Of a stretch of DNA of 64,000 nucleotides, positions 1 to 8,477 are shown piece after piece. The DNA lies in NCBI RefSeq assembly GCF_026339735.1, contig NZ_JAPEQG010000001.1:4154001-4218000 (forward strand), written 5' to 3'. The notes beneath the pieces are model-generated. The model made no database searches, was not told where the DNA came from, and saw nothing but the letters and a program-made list of their open reading frames with translations. The position numbers and the translations under genes were made by a program. Source of the DNA: Streptomyces sp. NBC_01669 (lineage in GTDB: Bacteria > Actinomycetota > Actinomycetes > Streptomycetales > Streptomycetaceae). The first letter of the stretch is position 1. The number at the start of each line of letters is the position of its first letter.

Positions 1-2758
1 CCCGCACACCCGCCAGCTGTGCCAGCTGGGTCCGGCACGAGAAACCGTCCGCCAGGATGTCCGTGCCGGGGTCCGCACCCCGTACCGACGGCAGCAGCTG
101 CTCCTCCGCGCACGCCACCGACACATCCCAGTGGCCCCGCTCGAAACCGAAGTTCCCCGCAAGACCGCAGCAGCCTCCGCTCAACTCCCCTTCCAACCCC
201 GCTCGTTCGCGCAGCCGGCGTTCGGCCGCATCACCGAGGACCGCGTGCTGGTGGCAGTGGGTCTGGCCCACGACCCGGCGGTCGAGGCGCGGCGGCTGCC
301 AGTCGGGGGCGTACTCCTCCAGGTACTGAGCCAACGTCCGCACCGAACCCGCGAGTTCGGCGGCGCGGGGATCGTCGGGGAGGAGTTCCGGCAGATCCGT
401 ACGGAGGGTGGCGGCGCAGCTCGGTTCGAGGACGACGAGCGGGTCGCCGAGGGAGAACCCCATCCGGTCGAGGGTGCGACGCATGACCGTGCGGGCCTTG
501 TCCAGTTGGCCCGTCGATACGTAGGTGAGTCCGCAGCACACGCCCCGTTCCGGGTACAGGGCTGTCCGGCCCGCAGCCTCCAGGACCCGGACGGCCGCCT
601 TCCCGACCTCCGGGGAGAGGTGGTTGGTGAAGGTGTCCGGCCAGACGGTCACCACCTGATCGCTCGACAGGATCACCGTCCCGCGGCCCCTGCGCTTTCG
701 GGCCCACCGGGTGAACGTCTCCCCCGCCAGCACCGGAATCATCCGCTCCGCAGTGATGCCCGCCAGCCGTTTCGCCAGTGAGGCGAACGGGCGGATCCGG
801 GCGAGCGCGTTCAGCACGGGCGCGACCGGGGCCGCGAGCCGCAGCCACTGCGGCAGCCGGCCCATCACGTAGTGGGTGGCGGGCCGCAGCCGCCCCCGGT
901 AGTGGTGGTGCAGGAACTCCGCCTTGTACGTGGCCATGTCCACGCCAACCGGGCAGTCGCTGCGGCACCCCTTGCAGGACAGGCAGAGGTCGAGCGCGTC
1001 CCGCACCTCCTGCGACCTCCAGCCGTCCGTGACGACCTCGCCGGCGAGCATCTCGTGCAGCAGGCGGGCCCGGCCGCGGGTGGAGTGGGCCTCCTCGCCG
1101 GTCGCCCGGAAGGACGGGCACATCACGTCCGTGCCCGCCGGCTGCGCCGTACGGCATTTCGCGACGCCGACACATCGCCGCACGGCCGCCGTGAAGTCGC
1201 CGCCGTCGTGCGGGTAGCCGAAGGTGACGTCCACGGGGCGTTTCGGCAGGACGTCGAAGCGGATGTTCTCGTCGAGGCGGGCGGGGCGGGCGAGGATGCC
1301 GGGGTTCATGCCGCCGTCCGGATCCCAGAGATCCTTGAACCGGCCGAAGAGCGCGACGAGTTCGTCCCCGTACATCCGGGGCAGCAGCTCGGCCCGCGCC
1401 TGCCCGTCGCCGTGTTCCCCGCTCAGCGAGCCGCCGTGCGCGACGACGAGCGCGGCGAGTTCCTCGGAGAAGCGGCGGAAGCGGGCCACACCGTCGCCGC
1501 TCAGCAGGTCGAAGTCGATCCGCACGTGGATGCAGCCGTCGCCGAAGTGCCCGTACGGCGTGCCGCGCAGCCCGTGTGCGGTGAGCAGGGCGCGGAAGTC
1601 ACGCAGATACGGGCCGAGGCGGGCGGGCGGTACGGCGCAGTCCTCCCAGCCGGGCCAGGCCTCACTGCCGTCGGGCATCCGGGTCGCGGTGCCGGACGCG
1701 TCCTCCCGGATGCGCCACAGGGCCCGCTGTCCGGCCGGGTCGGTGACGACGGCCGCGTCCACCGCGTCGGCAGCCCGCAGGATCCGCTCGGCGTGCGCCC
1801 GCGCCTCGGCCGGGGTGTCCCCGCCCGTCTCGACGAAGAGCCAGGCTCCGCCACGCGGCAGCCCGGCCGGTTCCCGTACGAGATCGGCCGCCATGCCCTC
1901 GACCGTCAGGGGGCGGTACGGGAGGAGGCCGGGGGCGGCTTCGGCGGCCGCGGACTCGTCGGCGTAACCGAGTACGGCGAGGGCGCGGGATCCGGGCGCC
2001 TCGACCAGCCGTACGGTCGCCTCCGTCATCACGCCGAGCGTGCCTTCGCTGCCGCAGAAGGCGCGGGCCAGGTCCGGGCCGCGCTCGGGGAGCAGGGCGT
2101 CGAGGGCGTATCCGGAGATGCGGCGCGGGAGTTCGGGGAAGCCGGTGCGGAGGAGGGCGAGGTGGGAGCCGACCAGTTCGCGCAGGCCGGCGGGGGCGCC
2201 GTCCCACCTCCCCCGGTCGAGCCGGAGCGTGTCGCCGCCGTAGCGGGCGACGGTCAGTGCGTGGACGTTGTCGGCGGTGGTGCCCCAGGCCACCGAGTGG
2301 GAGCCGCAGGCGTTGTTGCCGATCATCCCGCCGAGCGTGCACCGGCTGTGCGTGGACGGGTCGGGGCCGAAGGTGAGGCCGTGGGGTGCGGCGGCGGCGC
2401 GCAGGTCGTCCAGGACCACGCCCGGCTGGACGACGGCCGTCCGGGACGCGGCGTCCAGTTCGACGATCTTCCCCAGGTGGCGGGTGAGGTCGAGGACCAC
2501 ACCGGTGCCGGTGGCCTGCCCGGCGATGGAGGTGCCGCCGCCACGCGGCACGACGGGTACCGCGTGCGCACGGCAGACGGCGAGCGCGGCGGCGACGTCG
2601 TCGGCGTCGCGCGGGGCGACGACCCCGAGCGGCACCCGGCGGTAGTTGGAGGCGTCCATCGTCATCAGCGCCCGCGCGGTGGTGCCGAACTCCACCTCTC
2701 CGCGCACGGCACTGCCGAGGGCCCGTACAAGAGCGGTCCGGTCCTGTCGTTCAGCCAT
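1..2758 (-). CDS. FAD-binding and 4Fe-4S oxidoreductase (D-lactate dehydrogenase/GlcD-GlcF fusion type), partial
   Basis: Flavin and iron-sulfur dehydrogenase, probably oxidising a 2-hydroxyacid such as D-lactate or glycolate and passing electrons on. About 919 codons are visible; the 3' end lies beyond base 1. An N-terminal FAD_binding_4 domain carries VPRGGGTSIAGQ near residue 66, followed by an FAD-oxidase C domain. A ferredoxin-like CxxCxxCxxxCP cluster motif lies near residue 590, then two CCG-type cysteine motifs (CCGLTY and GGCCGLAGNFG) as in GlpC/GlcF. The family is usually about 950-1000 residues, so only a short tail is missing. The ATG at 2758 is the first good start, divergent from the conservon. 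The fusion architecture is clear; the substrate is inferred and uncertain. Confidence 0.88.
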   Translation of the reverse strand, partial: MAERQDRTALVRALGSAVRGEVEFGTTARALMTMDASNYRRVPLGVVAPRDADDVAAALAVCRAHAVPVVPRGGGTSIAGQATGTGVVLDLTRHLGKIVELDAASRTAVVQPGVVLDDLRAAAAPHGLTFGPDPSTHSRCTLGGMIGNNACGSHSVAWGTTADNVHALTVARYGGDTLRLDRGRWDGAPAGLRELVGSHLALLRTGFPELPRRISGYALDALLPERGPDLARAFCGSEGTLGVMTEATVRLVEAPGSRALAVLGYADESAAAEAAPGLLPYRPLTVEGMAADLVREPAGLPRGGAWLFVETGGDTPAEARAHAERILRAADAVDAAVVTDPAGQRALWRIREDASGTATRMPDGSEAWPGWEDCAVPPARLGPYLRDFRALLTAHGLRGTPYGHFGDGCIHVRIDFDLLSGDGVARFRRFSEELAALVVAHGGSLSGEHGDGQARAELLPRMYGDELVALFGRFKDLWDPDGGMNPGILARPARLDENIRFDVLPKRPVDVTFGYPHDGGDFTAAVRRCVGVAKCRTAQPAGTDVMCPSFRATGEEAHSTRGRARLLHEMLAGEVVTDGWRSQEVRDALDLCLSCKGCRSDCPVGVDMATYKAEFLHHHYRGRLRPATHYVMGRLPQWLRLAAPVAPVLNALARIRPFASLAKRLAGITAERMIPVLAGETFTRWARKRRGRGTVILSSDQVVTVWPDTFTNHLSPEVGKAAVRVLEAAGRTALYPERGVCCGLTYVSTGQLDKARTVMRRTLDRMGFSLGDPLVVLEPSCAATLRTDLPELLPDDPRAAELAGSVRTLAQYLEEYAPDWQPPRLDRRVVGQTHCHQHAVLGDAAERRLRERAGLEGELSGGCCGLAGNFGFERGHWDVSVACAEEQLLPSVRGADPGTDILADGFSCRTQLAQLAGVR

Positions 2759-3028
2759 GGGCCCAGGATGCCGCTGGTCGGGGCGCTGGGCCCCGCCGCC
2801 CCCTCGCGTTTCTCCCGAATACGTCAATCCGTCGGAATACGTCGGATGCGTAGTCACATACGTAATAGAAAAGGCCACAAGGACTTCCCAAACAGATCGT
2901 CAATTCTCATATAGTGGCCACGACTTGATTAGGAATTATCAACTCCGGTTGATCACTTTCACCCCCTGCCGTACCGAAGTGTCCGGATCCACCCTCTGTC
3001 CGTCGCCGTCCGCCCCCGAGGACTCCGC
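2759..3028. promoter_or_regulatory. Divergent intergenic region upstream of cvnA
   Basis: 270 bases between the oxidase and the conservon, clearly more AT-rich than its surroundings in 2850-2950. It holds two direct copies of GAATACGTC (2817-2825 and 2835-2843, 18 bases apart). A TATAGT resembling a -10 box lies near 2911. A perfect 6-bp inverted repeat, ATCAAC/GTTGAT with a 4-base loop, is at 2938-2953, about 75 bases before the cvnA start. These are candidate promoter and operator elements for the conservon; no binding protein can be assigned from sequence. No small gene is evident. Confidence 0.45.
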
Positions 3029-4489
3029 TTGCGCCCCACATCCCGGCCGACCGCACTGGCCCTGCTGGTCTCGGCGGCCGTCACCGGTTCCTGCTGCCTG
3101 TGGGCGGTCCTCGCTGCCCCTGCTTCGGTCAGAACCCCGCTGTCCTGGGGGGCGGGCGCCGCCGCCCTGCTGCTGTCCGTCGCCGTGGCCGTCGCCGTCC
3201 ACGCCCGGGCCACCACGCGCCTGCTCCGCGCGCACAACGCCGTCGAGGCCCAGCGGTTCACCGCCGAGACCTCGCGACTGGTGTCGACGTCCGCGGCCGA
3301 CGCCCAGCGGTTCACCGCGGAGGCGGCCAGGATCAAGGCCGTCGCGGCGGCCGAGAACGCGCGGATCACCGAGCTGGCCGCCGCGGAGACCGCCCGGCTG
3401 GAAGACGAGGTCAAGCGGCTGGGCGACCGGCTGCACGACGAGGTCGAGCGGCTGAGCGCGCGCGTGGCCCGCAGCGAGACCGAGCGCTCCGCCGCGATCG
3501 CCGCCTGCGCCAACGCCGCCGGACGGATGCAGGCGCTCGCCACCAGCATGCTCGCCGACCTGCGCGACATGGAGCACCGGCATTCCTCCGAGGACATCCT
3601 CGGCGATCTGCTGCACCTGGACCACCGCACCGCCCAGGCGGGCCGGCTGGCCGACTCCATCGCCGTGCTGACCGGTGCCCGCTCCGGGCGGCGCTGGGCG
3701 AAGCCGATCGTGATGGAGTCCATCCTGCGCGGCGCGATGGGCCGGATCAGCGGCTATCAGCGGGTACGTCTCCACTCGACCAGTGACGTCGCGATCGCCG
3801 GTCACGCCGCCGAGGGCGTCATGCACGCGCTCGCCGAACTCCTCGACAACGCCGCCAACTTCTCGCCGCCCACCGCGGAAGTCCATGTGTACGTCGAGGA
3901 GGTGCCTGCCGGCATCGTCCTCACCGTCGAGGACAGCGGTCTGGTGATGAGCGATGTGCAGCTGCGGCGCGCCGAACGTGCGGTGTCGGCCTCCAACCAG
4001 GACCTGACCGGCCTGTCCGGCACCCGCCTCGGTCTCGCCGTCGTGGGCCGACTGGCCCGCAAGCACGGCCTGACGGTCTCGTTCCGGCCGTCCGCGCGCG
4101 GCGGCACGGGCGCCCTGATGATGCTCCCGCAGGAACTGATCACCCGGACACCGGTGACCGTCCCGGCGACGGAACCGGAGCCCGTCCCCACGCCCGCCCC
4201 CGCCCCGGCCGCCGAGCCCGTCCCCGCGAACACGGAGACCGGCTCCGGCTCCGCGTCCGAGACCACCGGCAGCCTCCCCCGGTTCGGCGAGAGCGGCCTC
4301 CCCAAGCGCACCCGGGGCCGTACCCTCGCCGCCGCCGAATCCCGTAACAACGCCAACGGCGCCGCCCCCGGCGCCGCCGCAACTCCCCGGCCCCGTACTT
4401 CCGACCCCAAGGAACAGGCAGCCCGCTTCAGCAGCTTCCGCCAGGCAGTACGGCCCAATCCCCCGCACCCGGAAGGCAACACCCGATGA
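3029..4489 (+). CDS. cvnA: CvnA-type sensor histidine kinase-like ATPase of a conservon
   Basis: Membrane-bound sensor component of a conservon, a four-protein G-protein-like complex known from S. coelicolor and S. griseus. Two membrane segments (about residues 8-29 and 40-58) are followed by a long charged, probably coiled-coil region (60-155) in which AQRFTAE occurs twice. A HATPase_c domain spans about 255-370 with N-box ELLDNAANFS (270-279), DSG at 302-304 and GTRLGLAVVG (331-340). The last 115 residues are Pro/Ala-rich and probably disordered. The TTG at 3029 is preceded by GAGGA. It overlaps cvnB by four bases (ATGA). No phospho-acceptor H-box is obvious, as is usual for CvnA. Confidence 0.9.
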   Translation: MRPTSRPTALALLVSAAVTGSCCLWAVLAAPASVRTPLSWGAGAAALLLSVAVAVAVHARATTRLLRAHNAVEAQRFTAETSRLVSTSAADAQRFTAEAARIKAVAAAENARITELAAAETARLEDEVKRLGDRLHDEVERLSARVARSETERSAAIAACANAAGRMQALATSMLADLRDMEHRHSSEDILGDLLHLDHRTAQAGRLADSIAVLTGARSGRRWAKPIVMESILRGAMGRISGYQRVRLHSTSDVAIAGHAAEGVMHALAELLDNAANFSPPTAEVHVYVEEVPAGIVLTVEDSGLVMSDVQLRRAERAVSASNQDLTGLSGTRLGLAVVGRLARKHGLTVSFRPSARGGTGALMMLPQELITRTPVTVPATEPEPVPTPAPAPAAEPVPANTETGSGSASETTGSLPRFGESGLPKRTRGRTLAAAESRNNANGAAPGAAATPRPRTSDPKEQAARFSSFRQAVRPNPPHPEGNTR

Positions 4490-4944
4490 CCGCGACCACC
4501 GACGAGAAGCTCAACTGGCTGCTGGAGGGGCTCCTGGAGCGCACCCCCGGTACCCGGCACGCCCTCGTCCTGTCCAGGGACGGCCTCAAGCTCTGCCGTA
4601 CCCCCGAGCTCTCCGTCGATCAGGCCGACCAGCTGGCCGCGATCTCGGCCGGCATCCAGAGCCTGTCGCACGGCGCCTCCGTCGAGTTCGGTGACGGCAC
4701 CGGCGGCGTACGGTCCGCGATGGCCGAGTTCTACGGCGGCGTGCTGTTCATCGTCGAGGCGGGCGCGGGCGCCCATCTCGCGGTCGTCGCCTCGGAGGAC
4801 TCCGACGTCGGCCTCATCGGCCACAACATGAGCGAACTCGTCGAGCAGCTCGGCGAGCACCTGAGCGCCCCGCCGCGCTCCGCCGCGGCCTCCGAAGCAC
4901 CGTCCGACGCCACCGCAGCCGCCGACGCGACCGCGGCCGTATGA
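4486..4944 (+). CDS. cvnB: Roadblock/LC7 protein CvnB
   Basis: 152-residue roadblock/LC7 domain protein, the second conservon component, thought to act as a GTPase regulator or scaffold within the membrane-associated Cvn complex. The roadblock fold covers about residues 6-125, with the typical stretch HALVLSRDGL near residue 25 and a central strand GGVLFIVEAG. The last 25 residues are Ala/Ser-rich and low in complexity. The ATG overlaps the cvnA stop by four bases and the gene ends in an ATGA overlap with cvnC, so translational coupling is likely. The assignment rests on the domain and on the invariant gene order. Confidence 0.92.
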   Translation: MTATTDEKLNWLLEGLLERTPGTRHALVLSRDGLKLCRTPELSVDQADQLAAISAGIQSLSHGASVEFGDGTGGVRSAMAEFYGGVLFIVEAGAGAHLAVVASEDSDVGLIGHNMSELVEQLGEHLSAPPRSAAASEAPSDATAAADATAAV

Positions 4945-5303
4945 CCCGCCCCCGTCCCGGCCGGGACGACGACCCGGACCGGCTGTACACCCTCACCGGT
5001 GGCCGCAGCCGGTCCGATTCGGACGCGTTCGACCTGGTGACGCTGGTGGTCTCCGAATGCGAGCCGGCCCCTGGCATGCAGTCGGAGCACGTCACGATCC
5101 TGCGGATGTGCCAGAGCCCCACCGCGGTCGTCGAGATCGCGGCGGGGCTCGGGCTGCCCGTCAGCATCGTCCGGATCATGCTGTCCGACCTGCTGGACAC
5201 CGGCCGGATCAGCGCCCGTCACCCCCGTACCGCCCGTGTCGCGGACCGGCTCCCCGACCCCGACATCCTGGAACAGGTGCTCGTTGGACTCCGCAACCTC
5301 TGA
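4941..5303 (+). CDS. cvnC: DUF742 protein CvnC
   Basis: 120-residue DUF742 protein, the third conservon component. Its N-terminus carries the family hallmark RPRPGRDDDPDRLYTLTGGR, and the C-terminal two thirds look like a winged-helix fold (about 45-115). Family members bind the other Cvn proteins; no enzymatic activity is known. The ATG overlaps cvnB by four bases. The 3' end overlaps the likely cvnD start (TTG at 5284) by 20 bases, the usual cvnC-cvnD arrangement. Confidence 0.92.
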   Translation: MTRPRPGRDDDPDRLYTLTGGRSRSDSDAFDLVTLVVSECEPAPGMQSEHVTILRMCQSPTAVVEIAAGLGLPVSIVRIMLSDLLDTGRISARHPRTARVADRLPDPDILEQVLVGLRNL

Positions 5304-5925
5304 CCGTGCCGCCCTGCAGGCGACGGCCGACAACGGACTGAAGATCGTCGTCGTCGGCGGCTTCGGGGTCGGCAAGACCACCATGGTCCGCTCCGTCAGC
5401 GAGATCCGTCCGCTGAACACGGAAGAGACCATGACCCGCGCGGGCGAGGCCGTCGATCACCTCGACGGTGTGCAGTCGAAGACGTCCACGACCGTCGCCT
5501 TCGACTTCGGCCGGATCTCCCTCGACGAACGCTCGGTGCTCTACCTCTTCGGCGCACCCGGCCAGGAACGCTTCTGGTTCCTGTGGGACCGGCTGTTCTC
5601 GGGCACGCTCGGCGCCGTCGTCCTCGTCGACACCCGCCGGCTCGCCGACTCCTGGTACGCGATCGACCGCCTGGAGCACCACGGCACGCCGTTCATCGTG
5701 GCGTGCAACGACTTCGGCGGCCCGCTCCACACCGAACAGCAGATTCGTGAGGCGCTCGACCTGTCGGACGACGTGCCGCTGGTGGAGTGCGACGCCCGGG
5801 ACCGCTCGTCCAGCAAGTACGTACTGATCACGCTGGTCGAGCACCTCCATGCCCTCGCGCTCGGCACAACGTCCGCCGCCCGTCCGGAGACCACACCGGA
5901 GAAGACCCCGGAGCCCACCTCGTGA
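5284..5925 (+). CDS. cvnD: CvnD small GTPase of the conservon
   Basis: 213-residue Ras-like GTP-binding protein, the switch of the conservon complex. A P-loop GGFGVGKTT lies at 25-33. The G3 region reads GAPGQERF (90-97) and lacks the usual Asp before the Gly. The G4 position is CNDF (141-144), not NKxD; both are typical for this actinobacterial subfamily. I chose the TTG at 5284, which begins MDSATSD and gives the usual length, instead of an upstream in-frame start at 5236. The C-terminal 20 residues are Pro/Thr-rich. The stop overlaps the GTG of the next P450 (GTGA), linking the GTPase directly to the two P450s. Confidence 0.92.
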   Translation: MDSATSDRAALQATADNGLKIVVVGGFGVGKTTMVRSVSEIRPLNTEETMTRAGEAVDHLDGVQSKTSTTVAFDFGRISLDERSVLYLFGAPGQERFWFLWDRLFSGTLGAVVLVDTRRLADSWYAIDRLEHHGTPFIVACNDFGGPLHTEQQIREALDLSDDVPLVECDARDRSSSKYVLITLVEHLHALALGTTSAARPETTPEKTPEPTS

Positions 5926-7178
5926 CCCAGCCCCCGGCGCCGCCCTCCGGCTGCCCCGTGAACCACGGACGCGCGCCGCTCTCCGGCCCCCGGTTCCAGA
6001 CCGAACCGACCACGCTGTACCGGGAGATGCGCCGCGACCACGGGGCCGTGGCGCCCGTCGTCCTGGACGGCGACATCCCCGCCTGGCTGGTGCTCGGCTA
6101 CCGCGAACTGCACCAGCTCACCGGCGACCCGGTGCTGTTCAGCCGCGACTCCGACCTGTGGAACCAGTGGGACCGCATCCCGGACGACTGGCCGCTGCTG
6201 CCGATGATCGGCCACAAGCAGCCGTCGATCCTCTACACCGTCGGCCCGCGCCACACCGAGCGCGCCGCGATGATCAGCAACGCGCTGGAGGCGGTCGACC
6301 CGTTCGCGCTCAAGCGGTACGCGGAGGAGTTCGCCGACACGCTCGTCGACGGGTTCTGCACCAAGGGCGCAACCGACATCATCGCCGACTACGCGATGCT
6401 GCTCCCCGCCCTCGTCCTGGCGAAGATCTACGGCTTCGGCGACACCATCGGTCACGCACTCGTCGGCTCGATCAACGACATGATCGACGGCCGGGAACGG
6501 GCCCTCGCCGGGCAGCAGCACCTCGCCACGTCGATGATCCAGCTGCTGGCCGACAAGCACGCCGAGCCCGGTGACGACGTCGCGACCCGGATGCTCGCCG
6601 ACACCGGCGGCTTCACCGACGAGGAGGTCGCCCAGGACCTCATGGTCATGATGGCGGCGGGCCACCAGCCGACCGCCGACTGGATGGGCAACTCACTGCG
6701 GCTGATGCTCACCGACGACCGGTTCGCCGCGTCGCTGTCGGGCGGCCGGCACAGCGTCGCCGAGGCGATGAACGAGGTGCTCTGGCAGGACACCCCGACG
6801 CAGAACGTCGCGGGCCGCTGGGCGTCGCGCGACACCCACATCGGCGGGCGTCACATCCAGGCGGGCGACCTGCTGCTGCTCGGCATCGCCGCCGCCAACG
6901 CGGACCCGCAGGTCCGCACCGACGGCTCCTCGCTGACCGGCGGCAACAACGCGTTCCTCTCCTTCGGCCACGGCGAGCACCGCTGCCCGTTCCCCGCCCA
7001 GGAGACCGCCGAGGTCATCGCCCGTACCGGCATCGAGGTGCTCCTCGACCGGCTCCCGGACATCGACCTCGCCGTCCCCGCGCAGCAGCTCACCCGTCGC
7101 CCGTCCCCCTGGCTGCGCGGTCTGACCGACCTGCCGGTGACCTTCACCCCCACCCCCGCCCTTGGAGGCCAGAGATGA
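5922..7178 (+). CDS. Cytochrome P450, CYP157-like, with degenerate EXXR motif
   Basis: 418-residue P450 of the kind placed after cvnD in several Streptomyces conservons. The heme loop reads FGHGEHRC with Cys355, but the following residues are Pro-Phe, so the usual Gly two positions after Cys is replaced. The K-helix position normally EXXR is E285-V-L-W288, with Trp for the invariant Arg. The I-helix reads AGHQPTAD (246-253), with the Thr shifted. CYP157 is a described family lacking EXXR, and this fits it well. The GTG at 5922 overlaps cvnD by four bases. It may have an unusual heme-pocket role or act with the adjacent P450; the substrate is unknown. Confidence 0.9.
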   Translation: MTQPPAPPSGCPVNHGRAPLSGPRFQTEPTTLYREMRRDHGAVAPVVLDGDIPAWLVLGYRELHQLTGDPVLFSRDSDLWNQWDRIPDDWPLLPMIGHKQPSILYTVGPRHTERAAMISNALEAVDPFALKRYAEEFADTLVDGFCTKGATDIIADYAMLLPALVLAKIYGFGDTIGHALVGSINDMIDGRERALAGQQHLATSMIQLLADKHAEPGDDVATRMLADTGGFTDEEVAQDLMVMMAAGHQPTADWMGNSLRLMLTDDRFAASLSGGRHSVAEAMNEVLWQDTPTQNVAGRWASRDTHIGGRHIQAGDLLLLGIAAANADPQVRTDGSSLTGGNNAFLSFGHGEHRCPFPAQETAEVIARTGIEVLLDRLPDIDLAVPAQQLTRRPSPWLRGLTDLPVTFTPTPALGGQR

Positions 7179-8383
7179 CCCGCATCGCCCTCGACCCCTT
7201 CGTCGCCGATCTCGACGGCGAGAGCGCCCGGCTGCGCGCGGCGGGTCCCCTCGCCGAGGTGGAGCTGCCGGGCGGGGTGCACTGTTACGCGGTCACCCAC
7301 CACGCCGAGGCACGCCAGCTGCTCACCGACAGCCGGATCGTGAAGGACATCAACGTCTGGGGCGCCTGGCAGCGCGGCGAGATACCCATGGACTGGCCGC
7401 TGATCGGCCTCGCCAACCCGGGCCGCTCCATGCTCACCGTCGACGGCGCGGACCACCGCCGGCTGCGCACCCTGGTCGCGCAGGCGCTGACGGTGAAGCG
7501 GGTGGAACGGCTGCGGGCCGGTATCGAGGCGCTGACCACGGCGAGCCTGGACCGGCTGGCGGCACTGCCCCGGGGCGAGCAGGTCGACCTGAAGGCCGAG
7601 TTCGCGTACCCGCTGCCGATGAACGTGATCAGCGAGCTGATGGGTGTGGACGGCGCCGACCACCCGCGGCTGAAGGAGCTGTTCGAGAAGTTCTTCTCGA
7701 CGCAGACGCCGCCGGAGGAGGTCCCGCAGATGATGGCGGACCTCGGCACGCTCTTCACGAGGATCGTCGACTCCAAGCGGGAGAACCCGGGCGACGACCT
7801 GACCAGCGCCCTGATCGCGGCCTCCGAGGACGGCGACCACCTCACCGACGAGGAGATCGTCAACACCCTCCAGCTGATCATCGCTGCGGGCCACGAGACC
7901 ACGATCAGTCTGATCGTGAACGCGGTCGTCGCACTCCAGACCCACCCGGAGCAGCGCAAGCAGGTGCTCAGCGGGGAGGTGCCGTGGGAGAACGTGATCG
8001 AGGAGACCCTGCGCTGGAACACTCCCACCTCGCACGTGCTGATCCGGTTCGCCACGGAGGATGTCGAGGTCGGCGACACGGTGCTGCCGAAGGGCGAGGC
8101 GCTGATCGTCTCCTTCGGCGCGCTGGGCCGCGACGAGGCGCAGTACGGGCCGACCGCCGGTGACTTCGACATCACCCGCTCCCCCAACCGCCACATCGCC
8201 TTCGGCCACGGCCCGCACGTGTGCCCGGGCGCGGCGCTGTCCCGGCTGGAGGCGGGAGTGGCGCTGCCCGCGCTGTACGAGCGGTTTCCGGAGCTGGAGC
8301 TCGCCGTCCCGGCCTCCGAGCTGCGGAACAAGCCGATCGTCACCCAGAACGACCTGTACGACCTGCCGGTCGAACTGGGCTGA
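7175..8383 (+). CDS. Cytochrome P450, CYP154-like
   Basis: 402-residue soluble bacterial class I P450 with all canonical motifs: I-helix AGHETT (238-243), K-helix EXXR as E277-T-L-R280 and heme loop FGHGPHVCPG with Cys350. The N-terminus (LDPFVADLDGESARLRAAG) and the NPGRSMLTVDG stretch resemble CYP154C enzymes, several of which hydroxylate steroids or macrolides in vitro. Its own substrate cannot be read from sequence. The ATG overlaps the preceding P450 by four bases, so the six conservon genes are one translationally coupled operon. No ferredoxin gene is present here, so redox partners must come from elsewhere. Confidence 0.93.
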   Translation: MTRIALDPFVADLDGESARLRAAGPLAEVELPGGVHCYAVTHHAEARQLLTDSRIVKDINVWGAWQRGEIPMDWPLIGLANPGRSMLTVDGADHRRLRTLVAQALTVKRVERLRAGIEALTTASLDRLAALPRGEQVDLKAEFAYPLPMNVISELMGVDGADHPRLKELFEKFFSTQTPPEEVPQMMADLGTLFTRIVDSKRENPGDDLTSALIAASEDGDHLTDEEIVNTLQLIIAAGHETTISLIVNAVVALQTHPEQRKQVLSGEVPWENVIEETLRWNTPTSHVLIRFATEDVEVGDTVLPKGEALIVSFGALGRDEAQYGPTAGDFDITRSPNRHIAFGHGPHVCPGAALSRLEAGVALPALYERFPELELAVPASELRNKPIVTQNDLYDLPVELG

Positions 8384-8477
8384 CCCCGCCGCGCGATGTG
8401 GTCCATACGCCGGAGCGGGTGTCTCATCCGACGGACACGGCGCTCGACCGTGCCCATGAGGTACTACGCTCCGGTTC

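Noticed and set aside
872..2914. A 680-codon open frame on the + strand opposite the FAD oxidase
   Set aside because: Shadow frame; the opposite strand encodes clear FAD and Fe-S motifs and GC-rich third positions.
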